From positions 1 through 64,000 of the forward strand of contig NZ_BBQZ01000008.1 in the NCBI RefSeq assembly GCF_000974805.1: a stretch of DNA of 64,000 nucleotides, given 5' to 3'. Source of the stretch: Demequina salsinemoris (lineage in GTDB: Bacteria > Actinomycetota > Actinomycetes > Actinomycetales > Demequinaceae). The translations under genes and the position numbers were made by a program. Under the pieces are notes generated by a model. The model worked only from the letters and a program-made list of their open reading frames with translations, was not told where the DNA came from and ran no database searches. This document shows positions 8,701 to 16,413 of the stretch, one piece after another (positions within the stretch are counted from its first letter, which is position 1; each line of letters begins with the position of its first letter).

Positions 8701-10202
8701 CCTCGATCGTCCCGAATCTCGCCGAGTACGAGGTCTGGTTCCTCACCGGATCCCAGACGCTGTACGGCCCCGAGGTGCTCGAGCAGGTCGCCGAGCAGTC
8801 GCAGGGCGTCGTCGAGCTCCTGAAGTCCTCGGGCGACGTGCCCGCGACCGTCGTGTGGAAGCCCGTCGTGAAGAGCCGCGACGAGATCCTCGACACCATC
8901 ATGGCAGCCAACGCGGACCCGAAGGTCATCGGCATCATCACCTGGATGCACACCTTCTCCCCGTCGAAGATGTGGATCTCGGGCCTCAACGCCCTCCAGA
9001 AGCCGATGCTGCACCTGCACACGCAGGCCAACGTCGAGCTCCCCTGGGACAAGATCGACTTCGACTTCATGAACCTCAACCAGGCCGCGCACGGCGACCG
9101 CGAGTTCGGCTACATCGAGTCGCGCCTCGCGATCCCGCGCACGACCGTCGTGGGCCACGCCTCGAACCCCGAGGTCTCCGCCCGCATCGGCGAGTGGACC
9201 CGCGCGTGCGCCGGCCGCGCCGCCGCCTACAACATGAAGGTCGCCCGCTTCGGCGACAACATGCGCTACGTCGGCGTCACCGAGGGTGACAAGACCGAGG
9301 CCGAGACCGTGTTCGGCACCCAGATCAACACCTGGGGTGTCAACGAGCTCGTCGAGCGTGTGAACGCTGCCACGGACGAGCAGATCGACGCGCTCGTCGC
9401 CGAGTACCTCGACCTGTACGACGTGGTCGACTCGCTCAAGCCGGGCGGCGAGAAGCACGAGTCGCTCCGCTACGGCGCGGCGGTCGAGATCGGCCTGCGC
9501 TCGTTCCTCGAGGAGGGCGGCTTCTCCGCCTTCACCGACACGTTCGAGGACCTCGGCGAGCTCAAGCAGCTCCCCGGCCTCGCGGTCCAGCGTCTCATGG
9601 CCGACGGCTACGGCTTCGGCGCCGAGGGCGACTGGAAGACCTCGATGCTCGTGCACATCGCCGCGGTGATGGGTGCAGGCAAGCCCGGTGGCGCGAGCCT
9701 CATGGAGGACTACACGTACCACCTGGCAGTGGGCGAGGAGCTGTCGCTCGGCGCCCACATGCTCGAGGTGTCGCCGTCGCTGTCGTCCAAGAAGGCGAGC
9801 CTCGAGGTGCACCCGCTCGGGATCGGCGGCAAGGAGGACCCGGTCCGCCTGGTCTTCACCGCCGACGCCGGCCCCGCGGTCGTCGTCGCGATGTCGGACG
9901 TGCGCAACCGCTTCCGCCTCGTGGCTGCCGAGGTCGACAACGTCGACCTCCCCGAGCCGATGCCGAACCTGCCCGTGGGTCGTGCCGTCTGGCGTTCGCG
10001 CCCGGACTTCGCGACCGCGACGACGTGCTGGCTCGAGGCCGGCGCGGCGCACCACACGGTCATGTCGAACCAGACCTCGCTCGCGTGCTGGAAGGACTTC
10101 GCGCGCATGACGGGCGTCGAGCTGGCGACGATCACCGAGGACACGACCATCGAGTCCTTCACCAGGGACCTGGCACTCAACGCCAAGGTCTTCGCGAACT
10201 GA
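8697..10202 (+). CDS. araA: L-arabinose isomerase
   Basis: A 501-residue isomerase converting L-arabinose to L-ribulose, of the normal family length. Conserved blocks include [13 protein letters not shown] at the N-terminus, [19 protein letters not shown], and [18 protein letters not shown]. The C-terminal HHTVMSNQ region holds the metal-binding histidine of the family. It overlaps the araD stop by four bases. The region just after its stop holds a weak inverted repeat (AATACCTGG with CCGGTATC) but no clear terminator; the importer has its own promoter about 80 bases downstream. Confidence 0.95.
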   Translation: MTSIVPNLAEYEVWFLTGSQTLYGPEVLEQVAEQSQGVVELLKSSGDVPATVVWKPVVKSRDEILDTIMAANADPKVIGIITWMHTFSPSKMWISGLNALQKPMLHLHTQANVELPWDKIDFDFMNLNQAAHGDREFGYIESRLAIPRTTVVGHASNPEVSARIGEWTRACAGRAAAYNMKVARFGDNMRYVGVTEGDKTEAETVFGTQINTWGVNELVERVNAATDEQIDALVAEYLDLYDVVDSLKPGGEKHESLRYGAAVEIGLRSFLEEGGFSAFTDTFEDLGELKQLPGLAVQRLMADGYGFGAEGDWKTSMLVHIAAVMGAGKPGGASLMEDYTYHLAVGEELSLGAHMLEVSPSLSSKKASLEVHPLGIGGKEDPVRLVFTADAGPAVVVAMSDVRNRFRLVAAEVDNVDLPEPMPNLPVGRAVWRSRPDFATATTCWLEAGAAHHTVMSNQTSLACWKDFARMTGVELATITEDTTIESFTRDLALNAKVFAN

Positions 10203-10278
10203 AATACCTGGTAAACGGCTAGTCATTCCGGTATCGGCGGGCGCGTGACGGGAGTTACGCGATCGTGACCTGACCGGC

Positions 10279-10308
10279 TTGACGGCCGAATGTGAACGCG
10301 AACACAAT
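10279..10308 (+). promoter_or_regulatory. Promoter with embedded operator for the sugar importer
   Basis: TTGACG (10279-10284) and CACAAT (10303-10308) are 18 bases apart and make a reasonable sigma-70-type promoter. Between them lies ATGTGAACGCGAACAC (10290-10305), a variant of the arabinose-type palindrome. A repressor bound there would occlude RNA polymerase. The gene starts at 10364. Confidence 0.55.
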
Positions 10309-10363
10309 TGCAGTACCACCGTTCCTGCGCAGAGTGGCGCAGGGTGGATCTCAAGGAGGAGAT

Positions 10364-11536
10364 ATGAAGGCGAAGCAGTTCTATGCTGCGGCTGCTGGTG
10401 CGGCGATGGCTCTGACCCTCGCAGCGTGCAGCGGCGGGGGAGCCGGATCGTCGTCGGACGACGCAAGCGCATCGACCGACTCGAGCGACACCGCTGCCAG
10501 CGGTGAGACCTACCGCGTGGGCGTCGCGATGCCGACGCAGACCTCGGAGCGCTGGATCGCTGACGGCGAGGCCGTGCAGTCCCAGCTCGAGGAGCTCGGC
10601 TACGAGGTCGACCTGCAGTTCGGCAACGACGACATCCCGACCCAGACCCAGCAGATCGAGCAGATGGTGACCAACGGTGCCGACCTGCTGATCGTCGCTG
10701 CGATCGATGGCACCGCCCTCGCGTCGCAGCTCGAGGCCGCCGCCGCTGAAGGCATCCCGGTCATCGCGTACGACCGCCTGATCAACGACACCGATGCCGT
10801 CGACTTCTACGTGACGTTCGACAACTACACCGTCGGTGTGCAGCAGGCCACGTCGCTGCTCGTCGGACTCGGCATCCTCAACGAGGACGGTTCCGAGGGC
10901 GACGCGACCGGTCCGTTCAACATCGAGCTGTTCGCCGGTTCGCCCGACGACAACAACGCGACGTTCTTCTTCAACGGCGCGATGGACACGCTCCAGCCCT
11001 ACATCGACAACGGCACGCTCGTCGTCGCGTCGGGCCAGACCGACTTCAACACCGTCGCGATCACGCGCTGGCTGCAGGAGAAGGCGCAGGAGCGCATGGA
11101 CAACCTGCTGACCTCCACCTACACCGGTGACACCAAGGTCGACGGCGTCCTGTCGCCCTACGACGGTCTGTCGCGAGGCATCATCACCGCGCTCCAGAAC
11201 AACGGCTACTCGGGCACGACCGCTGACGGTTTCCCGATCGTGACCGGCCAGGACGCGGAGATCGCCTCCGTCAAGCTGATCGCGGACGACGTCCAGTTCT
11301 CCACCATCTTCAAGGACACCCGCAAGCTGGCGGCCCAGGCCGTCACCGCCGCGCAGTCGATCCTGAGCGGTGAGGACCCTGAGGCGAACGACACCGAGAC
11401 CTACGACAACGGCGTGAAGGTCGTGCCGTCGTACCTGCTCGAGTCCGACATCATCTACGCGGACAACATCCAGGAGCTGCTGGTCGACAGCGGTTACTGG
11501 ACCGAGGAGGAGGTTGCTTCCGGCGTCGCCGAGTAA
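10364..11536 (+). CDS. chvE: Monosaccharide ABC transporter substrate-binding lipoprotein
   Basis: A 390-residue ChvE/XylF-type sugar-binding lipoprotein. The signal peptide ends in the lipobox LAAC with C22, followed by a Ser/Asp-rich tether to about residue 50 and the periplasmic-binding fold ([36 protein letters not shown], SGGxxNQQ-type partners downstream). The chosen ATG follows AAGGAGGAGA; a longer frame upstream overlaps the promoter. It heads an operon with ATPase and permease. The arabinose-type operator in its promoter suggests L-arabinose, though family members also bind xylose, glucose or galactose. Confidence 0.88.
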   Translation: MKAKQFYAAAAGAAMALTLAACSGGGAGSSSDDASASTDSSDTAASGETYRVGVAMPTQTSERWIADGEAVQSQLEELGYEVDLQFGNDDIPTQTQQIEQMVTNGADLLIVAAIDGTALASQLEAAAAEGIPVIAYDRLINDTDAVDFYVTFDNYTVGVQQATSLLVGLGILNEDGSEGDATGPFNIELFAGSPDDNNATFFFNGAMDTLQPYIDNGTLVVASGQTDFNTVAITRWLQEKAQERMDNLLTSTYTGDTKVDGVLSPYDGLSRGIITALQNNGYSGTTADGFPIVTGQDAEIASVKLIADDVQFSTIFKDTRKLAAQAVTAAQSILSGEDPEANDTETYDNGVKVVPSYLLESDIIYADNIQELLVDSGYWTEEEVASGVAE

Positions 11537-11560
11537 GCAGCACCTCACGCACAACCCCTT

Positions 11561-11599
11561 GCTCGTGGCGCCGGTTCCACCGGAGCCGGCGCCACGAGC
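11561..11599 (+). terminator. Strong intercistronic hairpin after the binding-protein gene
   Basis: Perfect 14-base arms GCTCGTGGCGCCGG (11561-11574) and CCGGCGCCACGAGC (11586-11599) with an 11-base loop and no U tract. It lies inside the operon between chvE and mmsA. It probably stabilises the 5' message and/or limits read-through, giving more binding protein than ATPase. Confidence 0.7.
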
Positions 11600-11640
11600 C
11601 CCCGATGGGGAACAAGTCATCTCATCAATGGAGAGGAACG

Positions 11641-13215
11641 ATGGCTGAGAACATCCTCGAGATGCGCTCGATCACAAAGACCTTCCCCGGAGTGAAGGCG
11701 TTGGAGGACGTCGAGCTCCGAGTCGCGAAGGGCGAGATCCACGCGATCTGCGGCGAGAACGGCGCCGGCAAGTCCACGCTCATGAAGGTGCTCTCGGGCG
11801 TCTACCCGTTCGGCACGTATGAAGGTGACATCGTCTATCAGGGCGACGTGGCCCGCTTTCACTCGATCAAGGACTCCGAGCACGCGGGAGTCGTGATCAT
11901 CCACCAGGAGCTCGCGCTGGTCCCGCAGCTCACCGTCGCCGAGAACATCTTCCTCGGCAACGAGCGCAAGAACAGCCTGGGCCTCATCGACTGGAACACC
12001 GCGAACACGCAGGCCGTCGAGCTCATGCGCCAGGTGGGTCTTGACGAGAACCCGACCACCATGGTCAGCCAGCTGGGCGTGGGCAAGCAGCAGCTCATCG
12101 AGATCGCCAAGGCGCTGTCCAAGGACGTGTCGCTGCTGATCCTCGACGAGCCGACCGCGGCGCTCAACGACTCCGACTCCCAGCACCTGCTGGACCTCAT
12201 GAAGCGCCTGCGCGACGAGCAGGGCATCACCTCGATCATGATCTCCCACAAGCTCAACGAGATCGAGTACGTCGCCGACACCACGACGATCATCCGTGAC
12301 GGCCAGACGATCGAGACGCTCGACATGTCCGAGCCCGAGTCGACCCAGGACCGCATCATCCGCGGCATGGTCGGCCGAGAGCTCGAGAACCGCTACCCGC
12401 CCAAGACCGGGCGCAGCATCGGCGAGGAGCTCTTCCGCGTCGAGGACTGGACGGTGCACCACCCGACGCAGCCCGGACGTCTCGTAATCGAGGACGCCTC
12501 GTTCGACGTGAAGGCGGGCGAGGTCGTCGGCATCGCCGGGCTCATGGGCGCCGGACGAACCGAGATGGCCATGAGCGTCTTCGGGCGCACCTACGGCCGC
12601 CACGCCACCGGCAAGGTCTTCAAGAACGGCCAGGAGATCCACACCCGGTCCGTCGCGGAGTGCATCCAGAACGGCATCGCGTACGCGACCGAGGACCGCA
12701 AGCGCTACGGCCTCAACCTCATCGACGACATCCGCCACAACATCTCGTCCGCAGGCATCAAGAAGCTGACGAAGAACGGCTGGATCGACACGAACGAGGA
12801 GCTGAAGGTCGCTCAGGAGTACCGCGTCGCGATGAACATCAAGACGCCGTCCGTGCTCCAGAAGGCCGGCAACCTCTCTGGTGGAAACCAGCAGAAGGTC
12901 GTGCTTTCCAAGTGGATGTACACCGATGCTGACATCGTCATCCTCGACGAGCCCACGCGCGGCATCGACGTCGGAGCGAAGTACGAGATCTACACGATCA
13001 TCAACAAGCTCGCGGCCGAGGGCAAGGGCGTGATCATCATCTCGTCCGAGCTGCCGGAGCTCCTCGGTACGTGCGACCGCATCTTCACCCTCGCCTTCGG
13101 GCGCGTCACCGGCCAGCTGGGCATCGATGACGCGACCCCCGAGGCGCTCATGAAACTGATGACTCAAGAACGAACTGCGAAGCCGGCGACGGCCTCCGCT
13201 GGGGAAGGCAAGTAA
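11641..13215 (+). CDS. mmsA: Monosaccharide ABC transporter ATP-binding protein (double ATPase)
   Basis: A 524-residue protein with two ABC ATPase domains in tandem, the MmsA/GguA/XylG arrangement of CUT2 sugar importers. Domain one has Walker [10 protein letters not shown] at residues 38-46 and Walker [12 protein letters not shown]. Domain two has the degenerate Walker [10 protein letters not shown] typical of this subfamily, signature LSGGNQQKV and Walker [13 protein letters not shown]. The ATG at 11641 follows GAGAGG. Its TAA stop abuts the start of the permease gene. Together with the flanking genes it makes a complete importer. Confidence 0.9.
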   Translation: MAENILEMRSITKTFPGVKALEDVELRVAKGEIHAICGENGAGKSTLMKVLSGVYPFGTYEGDIVYQGDVARFHSIKDSEHAGVVIIHQELALVPQLTVAENIFLGNERKNSLGLIDWNTANTQAVELMRQVGLDENPTTMVSQLGVGKQQLIEIAKALSKDVSLLILDEPTAALNDSDSQHLLDLMKRLRDEQGITSIMISHKLNEIEYVADTTTIIRDGQTIETLDMSEPESTQDRIIRGMVGRELENRYPPKTGRSIGEELFRVEDWTVHHPTQPGRLVIEDASFDVKAGEVVGIAGLMGAGRTEMAMSVFGRTYGRHATGKVFKNGQEIHTRSVAECIQNGIAYATEDRKRYGLNLIDDIRHNISSAGIKKLTKNGWIDTNEELKVAQEYRVAMNIKTPSVLQKAGNLSGGNQQKVVLSKWMYTDADIVILDEPTRGIDVGAKYEIYTIINKLAAEGKGVIIISSELPELLGTCDRIFTLAFGRVTGQLGIDDATPEALMKLMTQERTAKPATASAGEGK

Positions 13216-14445
13216 ATGTCCACCACTGCAACGGCGCCGAAGAAGTCGTCCGAGGATGGGGCCGACTCGATCGGCGCGACCATCCGCGCGGCGCTCACCT
13301 CGAACATCCGCCAGTCCGGCATCTTCATCGCCTTCGTCGCGATCATCGTCCTCTTCACGATCCTGACCGACGGCAAGCTCCTCATGGGGCAGAACGTCAC
13401 CAACATCATCCTGCAGTACTCCTACATCCTGGTGCTAGCCATCGGCATGGTGATCGTCATCATCGGCGGACACATCGACCTGTCGGTCGGATCGGTGGTG
13501 GCGTTCTCCGGAGCGGTCTCCGCCGTGATCGTCATCAAGGGCGGACAGCCCTGGTGGGTCGGCGTGATCGCCGCGATCGGCGTCGGCATCCTTGCGGGAG
13601 CGTGGCAGGGCTTCTGGGTGGCGTTCGTCGGCATCCCGGCGTTCATCACCACCCTGGCGGGCATGCTCATCTTCCGAGGCGCCACGTATCTGACGCTGGA
13701 CAACATCTCGCTGTCGCCGTTCCCCTCGGAGTACGCGAGCATCGCGATGGGCTTCCAGAACGGGCTGCTCGGAGGCAACGGGTACGACGTGTTCACGCTC
13801 GTCGTGTTCGGCCTCGCGGTCGCCGCCTACATCTTCTCGCAGTTCCGTCAGCGTGCGGCCGCCGCGCGCTACCACCAGCACGTGGCCGCGATGCCGCTGT
13901 TCATCGTCAAGCTCGTGGCAGTCGCTGCGGTCGTCATGTGGATCGCCTGGCTCATGGCCAACAACCGCGGTCTTCCGAACGTGCTGATCATCCTGACGAT
14001 CCTGGTCATCATCTACACGCTGGTCACGACCCGCACCGTGTTCGGTCGCAACGTCTACGCGATCGGTGGAAACCTGACCGCCGCGACCCTGTCCGGTGTG
14101 AAGGTCAAGTGGGTCAACTTCGGCATCATGCTCAACATGGGCTTCCTCGCCGGTGTGGCGGGCGTCATCTTCGGAGCCCGTTCGAACGGTGCCCAGCCCG
14201 CGGCCGGAAACATGTTCGAGCTCGACGCGATCGCCGCGTCGTTCATCGGTGGTGCCGCCGTCACCGGTGGTGTCGGCAAGGTGACCGGCGCCATCATCGG
14301 TGGTCTGATCATGGCCACGATGACCAACGGCATGCAGCTGCTGGGCTACGACCAGTCGCTCCAGAACATCGTCAAGGGCCTCGTGCTTCTGCTCGCTGTC
14401 GCCTTCGACGTCTACAACAAGCGCCGCGCGGGAGCGTCGCGCTAA
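13216..14445 (+). CDS. mmsB: Monosaccharide ABC transporter permease
   Basis: A 409-residue integral membrane permease of the CUT2 class (MmsB/GguB/XylH). It has about ten hydrophobic spans, the GGHIDLSVGS motif early in the membrane domain, FVGIPAFITTLAGM, and GGAAVTGGVGKVTGAIIGG late, all diagnostic for this family. A hydrophilic insert around RQRAAAARYHQH separates the two halves. It begins directly after the mmsA stop codon, with GGGGAAGG as ribosome binding site, so expression is coupled. The operon ends at the hairpin at 14465. Confidence 0.9.
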   Translation: MSTTATAPKKSSEDGADSIGATIRAALTSNIRQSGIFIAFVAIIVLFTILTDGKLLMGQNVTNIILQYSYILVLAIGMVIVIIGGHIDLSVGSVVAFSGAVSAVIVIKGGQPWWVGVIAAIGVGILAGAWQGFWVAFVGIPAFITTLAGMLIFRGATYLTLDNISLSPFPSEYASIAMGFQNGLLGGNGYDVFTLVVFGLAVAAYIFSQFRQRAAAARYHQHVAAMPLFIVKLVAVAAVVMWIAWLMANNRGLPNVLIILTILVIIYTLVTTRTVFGRNVYAIGGNLTAATLSGVKVKWVNFGIMLNMGFLAGVAGVIFGARSNGAQPAAGNMFELDAIAASFIGGAAVTGGVGKVTGAIIGGLIMATMTNGMQLLGYDQSLQNIVKGLVLLLAVAFDVYNKRRAGASR

Positions 14446-14464
14446 GCACTCTTGCACAGCCCTG

Positions 14465-14491
14465 GGGGCCCCGCGGATTCCGCGGGGCCCC
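14465..14491 (+). terminator. Hairpin terminator of the sugar-importer operon
   Basis: Perfect 12-base arms GGGGCCCCGCGG and CCGCGGGGCCCC around ATT, about 20 bases after the permease stop. Only two Ts follow, the usual actinobacterial U-poor form. Confidence 0.75.
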
Positions 14492-14569
14492 TTCGGCGTC
14501 TCCAGGCGACTGCCTGGATCCCCGCGGGCCCCGCTGCTCCCATGCTGAGTCGGCTTTCGCGTGCCCTGT

Positions 14570-14663
14570 GCGGACGCTCTCTGACACAACTCGCGGCTCG
14601 AGCTCGGGGTGTCTGGCGGGACGCGCCGCACCGCCGCAGCGCGATGTGTCAGAAAGTGTCCGC
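14570..14663. repeat. 94-bp imperfect palindromic element, copy 1
   Basis: The ends are GCGGACGCTCTCTGACAC and its inverted partner GTGTCAGAAAGTGTCCGC, enclosing about 60 GC-rich bases. The reverse complement aligns end to end with the element at 25794-25886, including a central GTCCCGC-like block. It fills the otherwise empty gap between the importer terminator and the carbonic anhydrase gene. Confidence 0.7.
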
Positions 14664-14769
14664 GGCGGCCGGGCGAAGGCCCTGCGGGCCGGGAATGCGC
14701 TCGGCCTCGCCTACGCTGAGGACAGTTGACATCGCCGCGGTCGGCGCGGCTGGTACCTGGGAGGGTCCG

Positions 14770-15258
14770 ATGGGAATCACCGACGAGCTGCTCGAGAACA
14801 ACAAGGCCTACGCCGCCGCCTACACGCCCGACCGGCCGCTCGCGCCCGCGCGACAGCTCGCGGTCGTGTCCTGCATGGACTCGCGCCTCGACATCTTCGC
14901 CCTGCTGGGTCTCGAGATCGGTGACGCTCACATCATGCGAAACGCGGGCGGCGTCGTCACCGACGACATGATCCGCTCGCTGACCATCTCCCAGCGCAAG
15001 CTCGGCACGCGCGAGATCATCCTCATCCACCACACCGACTGTGGAGCGCTCACGTTCACCGACGACGAGCTGCGCAACCAGCTGCTCGAGGAGACGGGCC
15101 TCAAGCCGAGCTGGAGCCCCGAGAGCTTCAAGGACCTCGACGCCGACCTGCGCCAGTCGATGGAGCGCCTGCGCCGCAGCCCGTTCCTGGTGGACACCAC
15201 ACAGGTGCGCGGCTTCGTGTTCGACGTGCACACGGGGGCGCTGCGCGAGGTCGTGTAG
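14770..15258 (+). CDS. Beta-class carbonic anhydrase
   Basis: A 162-residue zinc enzyme interconverting CO2 and bicarbonate. The zinc and active-site motif CMDSR is at residues 35-39 (C35, D37, R39) and the second motif HTDC at 88-91 supplies H88 and C91. The length suits the small beta-class group common in actinobacteria (Rv1284-like). The ATG at 14770 has GGAGGG upstream. A TTGACA at 14726 and a TACGCT at 14712 are possible promoter elements, but I cannot pair them confidently. Cytoplasmic. It stands alone and is followed by a hairpin terminator. Confidence 0.9.
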   Translation: MGITDELLENNKAYAAAYTPDRPLAPARQLAVVSCMDSRLDIFALLGLEIGDAHIMRNAGGVVTDDMIRSLTISQRKLGTREIILIHHTDCGALTFTDDELRNQLLEETGLKPSWSPESFKDLDADLRQSMERLRRSPFLVDTTQVRGFVFDVHTGALREVV

Positions 15259-15281
15259 AGCGCGCGGACGATGCGACGGTC

Positions 15282-15307
15282 GGCCTCGGAGCATGTGCTC
15301 CGGGGCC
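15282..15307 (+). terminator. Hairpin terminator after the carbonic anhydrase gene
   Basis: GGCCTCGGAGC and GCTCCGGGGCC (one G-U pair) enclose a four-base loop, starting 24 bases after the stop and followed by TTCGTCGTC. A GGACGATGC motif (15266) lies between stop and hairpin. Confidence 0.65.
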
Positions 15308-15368
15308 TTCGTCGTCTCAGCGCGGGCCCCGACAACCAGGCGCCTGGGCGAGGGATGGGGTGCGGGAT

Positions 15369-15698
15369 TCTCAGAGTTCGCTGAGAGGGACCTCTGTCCC
15401 AACTATTCCTTATCAAAATAGATAATGTTGTTCGTGGGCGATCTGATCGCCCAGTCGGAGAATCTCCCAGGCAGCTGGCGGGCAACAGACCCCCCCCTTC
15501 GCGCCAACGCCGCGCTTGGGAGCTTCTTCGGCTCGCTCCGAGGCAATCGATGGCGTGCCTCGGCGCATCCCTAGCGATGCGGACCCCAGGGGCACCATCC
15601 CCCTCCTTCCGGAGCCCCGGGGTCCGCATCGCACAAGCCTTGTCGGCGGTGCGGGCACGCTGAGGGGCCCGCACCGCTGACATCCCCTCTGGCGAGGG
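15369..15698. other. Hairpin-dense intergenic region, candidate non-coding RNA gene
   Basis: This gap between convergent genes holds a run of inverted repeats: TCTCAG/CTGAGA (15369-15386), GGGAC/GTCCC (15387-15400), GGGCGATC/GATCGCCC (15436-15452), GGAG/CTCC (15457-15467), CCGAGGCA/TGCCTCGG (15538-15563), a 14-base perfect pair GCGATGCGGACCCC/GGGGTCCGCATCGC extended inward by five pairs (15574-15632), GCGGTGCGGGC/GCCCGCACCGC (15646-15677) and CCCTC/GAGGG (15685-15698). An AT-rich dyad at 15410-15426 (TTATC...GATAAT) stands out in this GC-rich DNA and could be a plus-strand promoter. No open frame looks like a protein. It does not match tmRNA, RNase P or SRP RNA signatures I know. Confidence 0.45.
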
Positions 15699-15739
15699 CA
15701 GCAGCAGTCCAGGCCCGGTCTCACCCCCCCGGACGATGC

Positions 15740-16360
15740 TCAGACGAGCTCCCAGGTCACGGTCACCAGCGACTGGGCCTCGACCCCGCCGGGCTCGACG
15801 GGCATGCTCGCCGCACGCAGCGCCGGTCGGCCGAGGGGCCCATCCGGCTCCTCCACGATCCTGAGCACGGTGCCGAGCCGCCGCGCCGACCTCTCCGCCA
15901 GCTGGGTGCCCGCCCGCACCGCGTCGGCCCACGCATCGTCCCTGGCGCGGGCCCGCAGCTCGCTGGGATCGGCGAGCGACAGCATCACCCCATCCAGGCG
16001 CGCGGAGTCCCCGGCGGCGGCCACCGCCGCCGCGAGGGTCTCGCCGAGCCGCTGAAGGTCCGCCACCTCGATCGCGAGCCGGTGCACCGCGGAGTAGCCC
16101 ACGACCGTGGTCTCCTGGCCGACCCTGCCGCGTCCCTCGACGGCCTTGATCTGGACCCCAGCCGTCGCCGACCTGTCGGTCTCCACGCCCAGGTGACTGA
16201 CGGCGGCCCTCACGAGGCGGACGGCGGCGTTCGCGTCCGCGACGGCATCGGCGACCGTGTGCCTCTCCGCGTGGCAGGACAGCCGCACGGTGGCGGAGTC
16301 CGCCGCCGCGCACGCCTGGCCGCGCCCGGTCACGGTGACGGTGGCCTGCGCGTCGGTCAT
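15740..16360 (-). CDS. SIMPL domain protein (DUF541)
   Basis: A 206-residue protein opening with VTVTGRGQACAAADSATVRLSC, the typical first strand of SIMPL/DUF541 proteins, and ending in the family's AQSLVTVTWELV strand. Family members are often periplasmic, but this one has no signal peptide, so a cytoplasmic location is likely. Function is poorly known; relatives have been linked to oxidative stress and to RNA polymerase or kinase partners. The start codon is six bases from a minus-strand TAGGCT (16367-16372) with no ribosome binding site, so the message is probably leaderless. Confidence 0.75.
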   Translation of the reverse strand: MTDAQATVTVTGRGQACAAADSATVRLSCHAERHTVADAVADANAAVRLVRAAVSHLGVETDRSATAGVQIKAVEGRGRVGQETTVVGYSAVHRLAIEVADLQRLGETLAAAVAAAGDSARLDGVMLSLADPSELRARARDDAWADAVRAGTQLAERSARRLGTVLRIVEEPDGPLGRPALRAASMPVEPGGVEAQSLVTVTWELV

Positions 16361-16413
16361 AGCGCCAGCCTAGGTCGGAGCGCGCCGACGCGCGCGGCGT
16401 GCACTCCCCGGTA

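Noticed and set aside
15481-15500. C8 run at 15490 as a second 6C-type RNA
   Set aside because: No stem with more than a few pairs can be drawn around it on either strand.
15369-15735. tmRNA, RNase P RNA or 6S RNA in the hairpin-rich gap
   Set aside because: The invariant motifs of tmRNA ends and the RNase P core were not found, and the fold is a chain of local hairpins rather than a rod.
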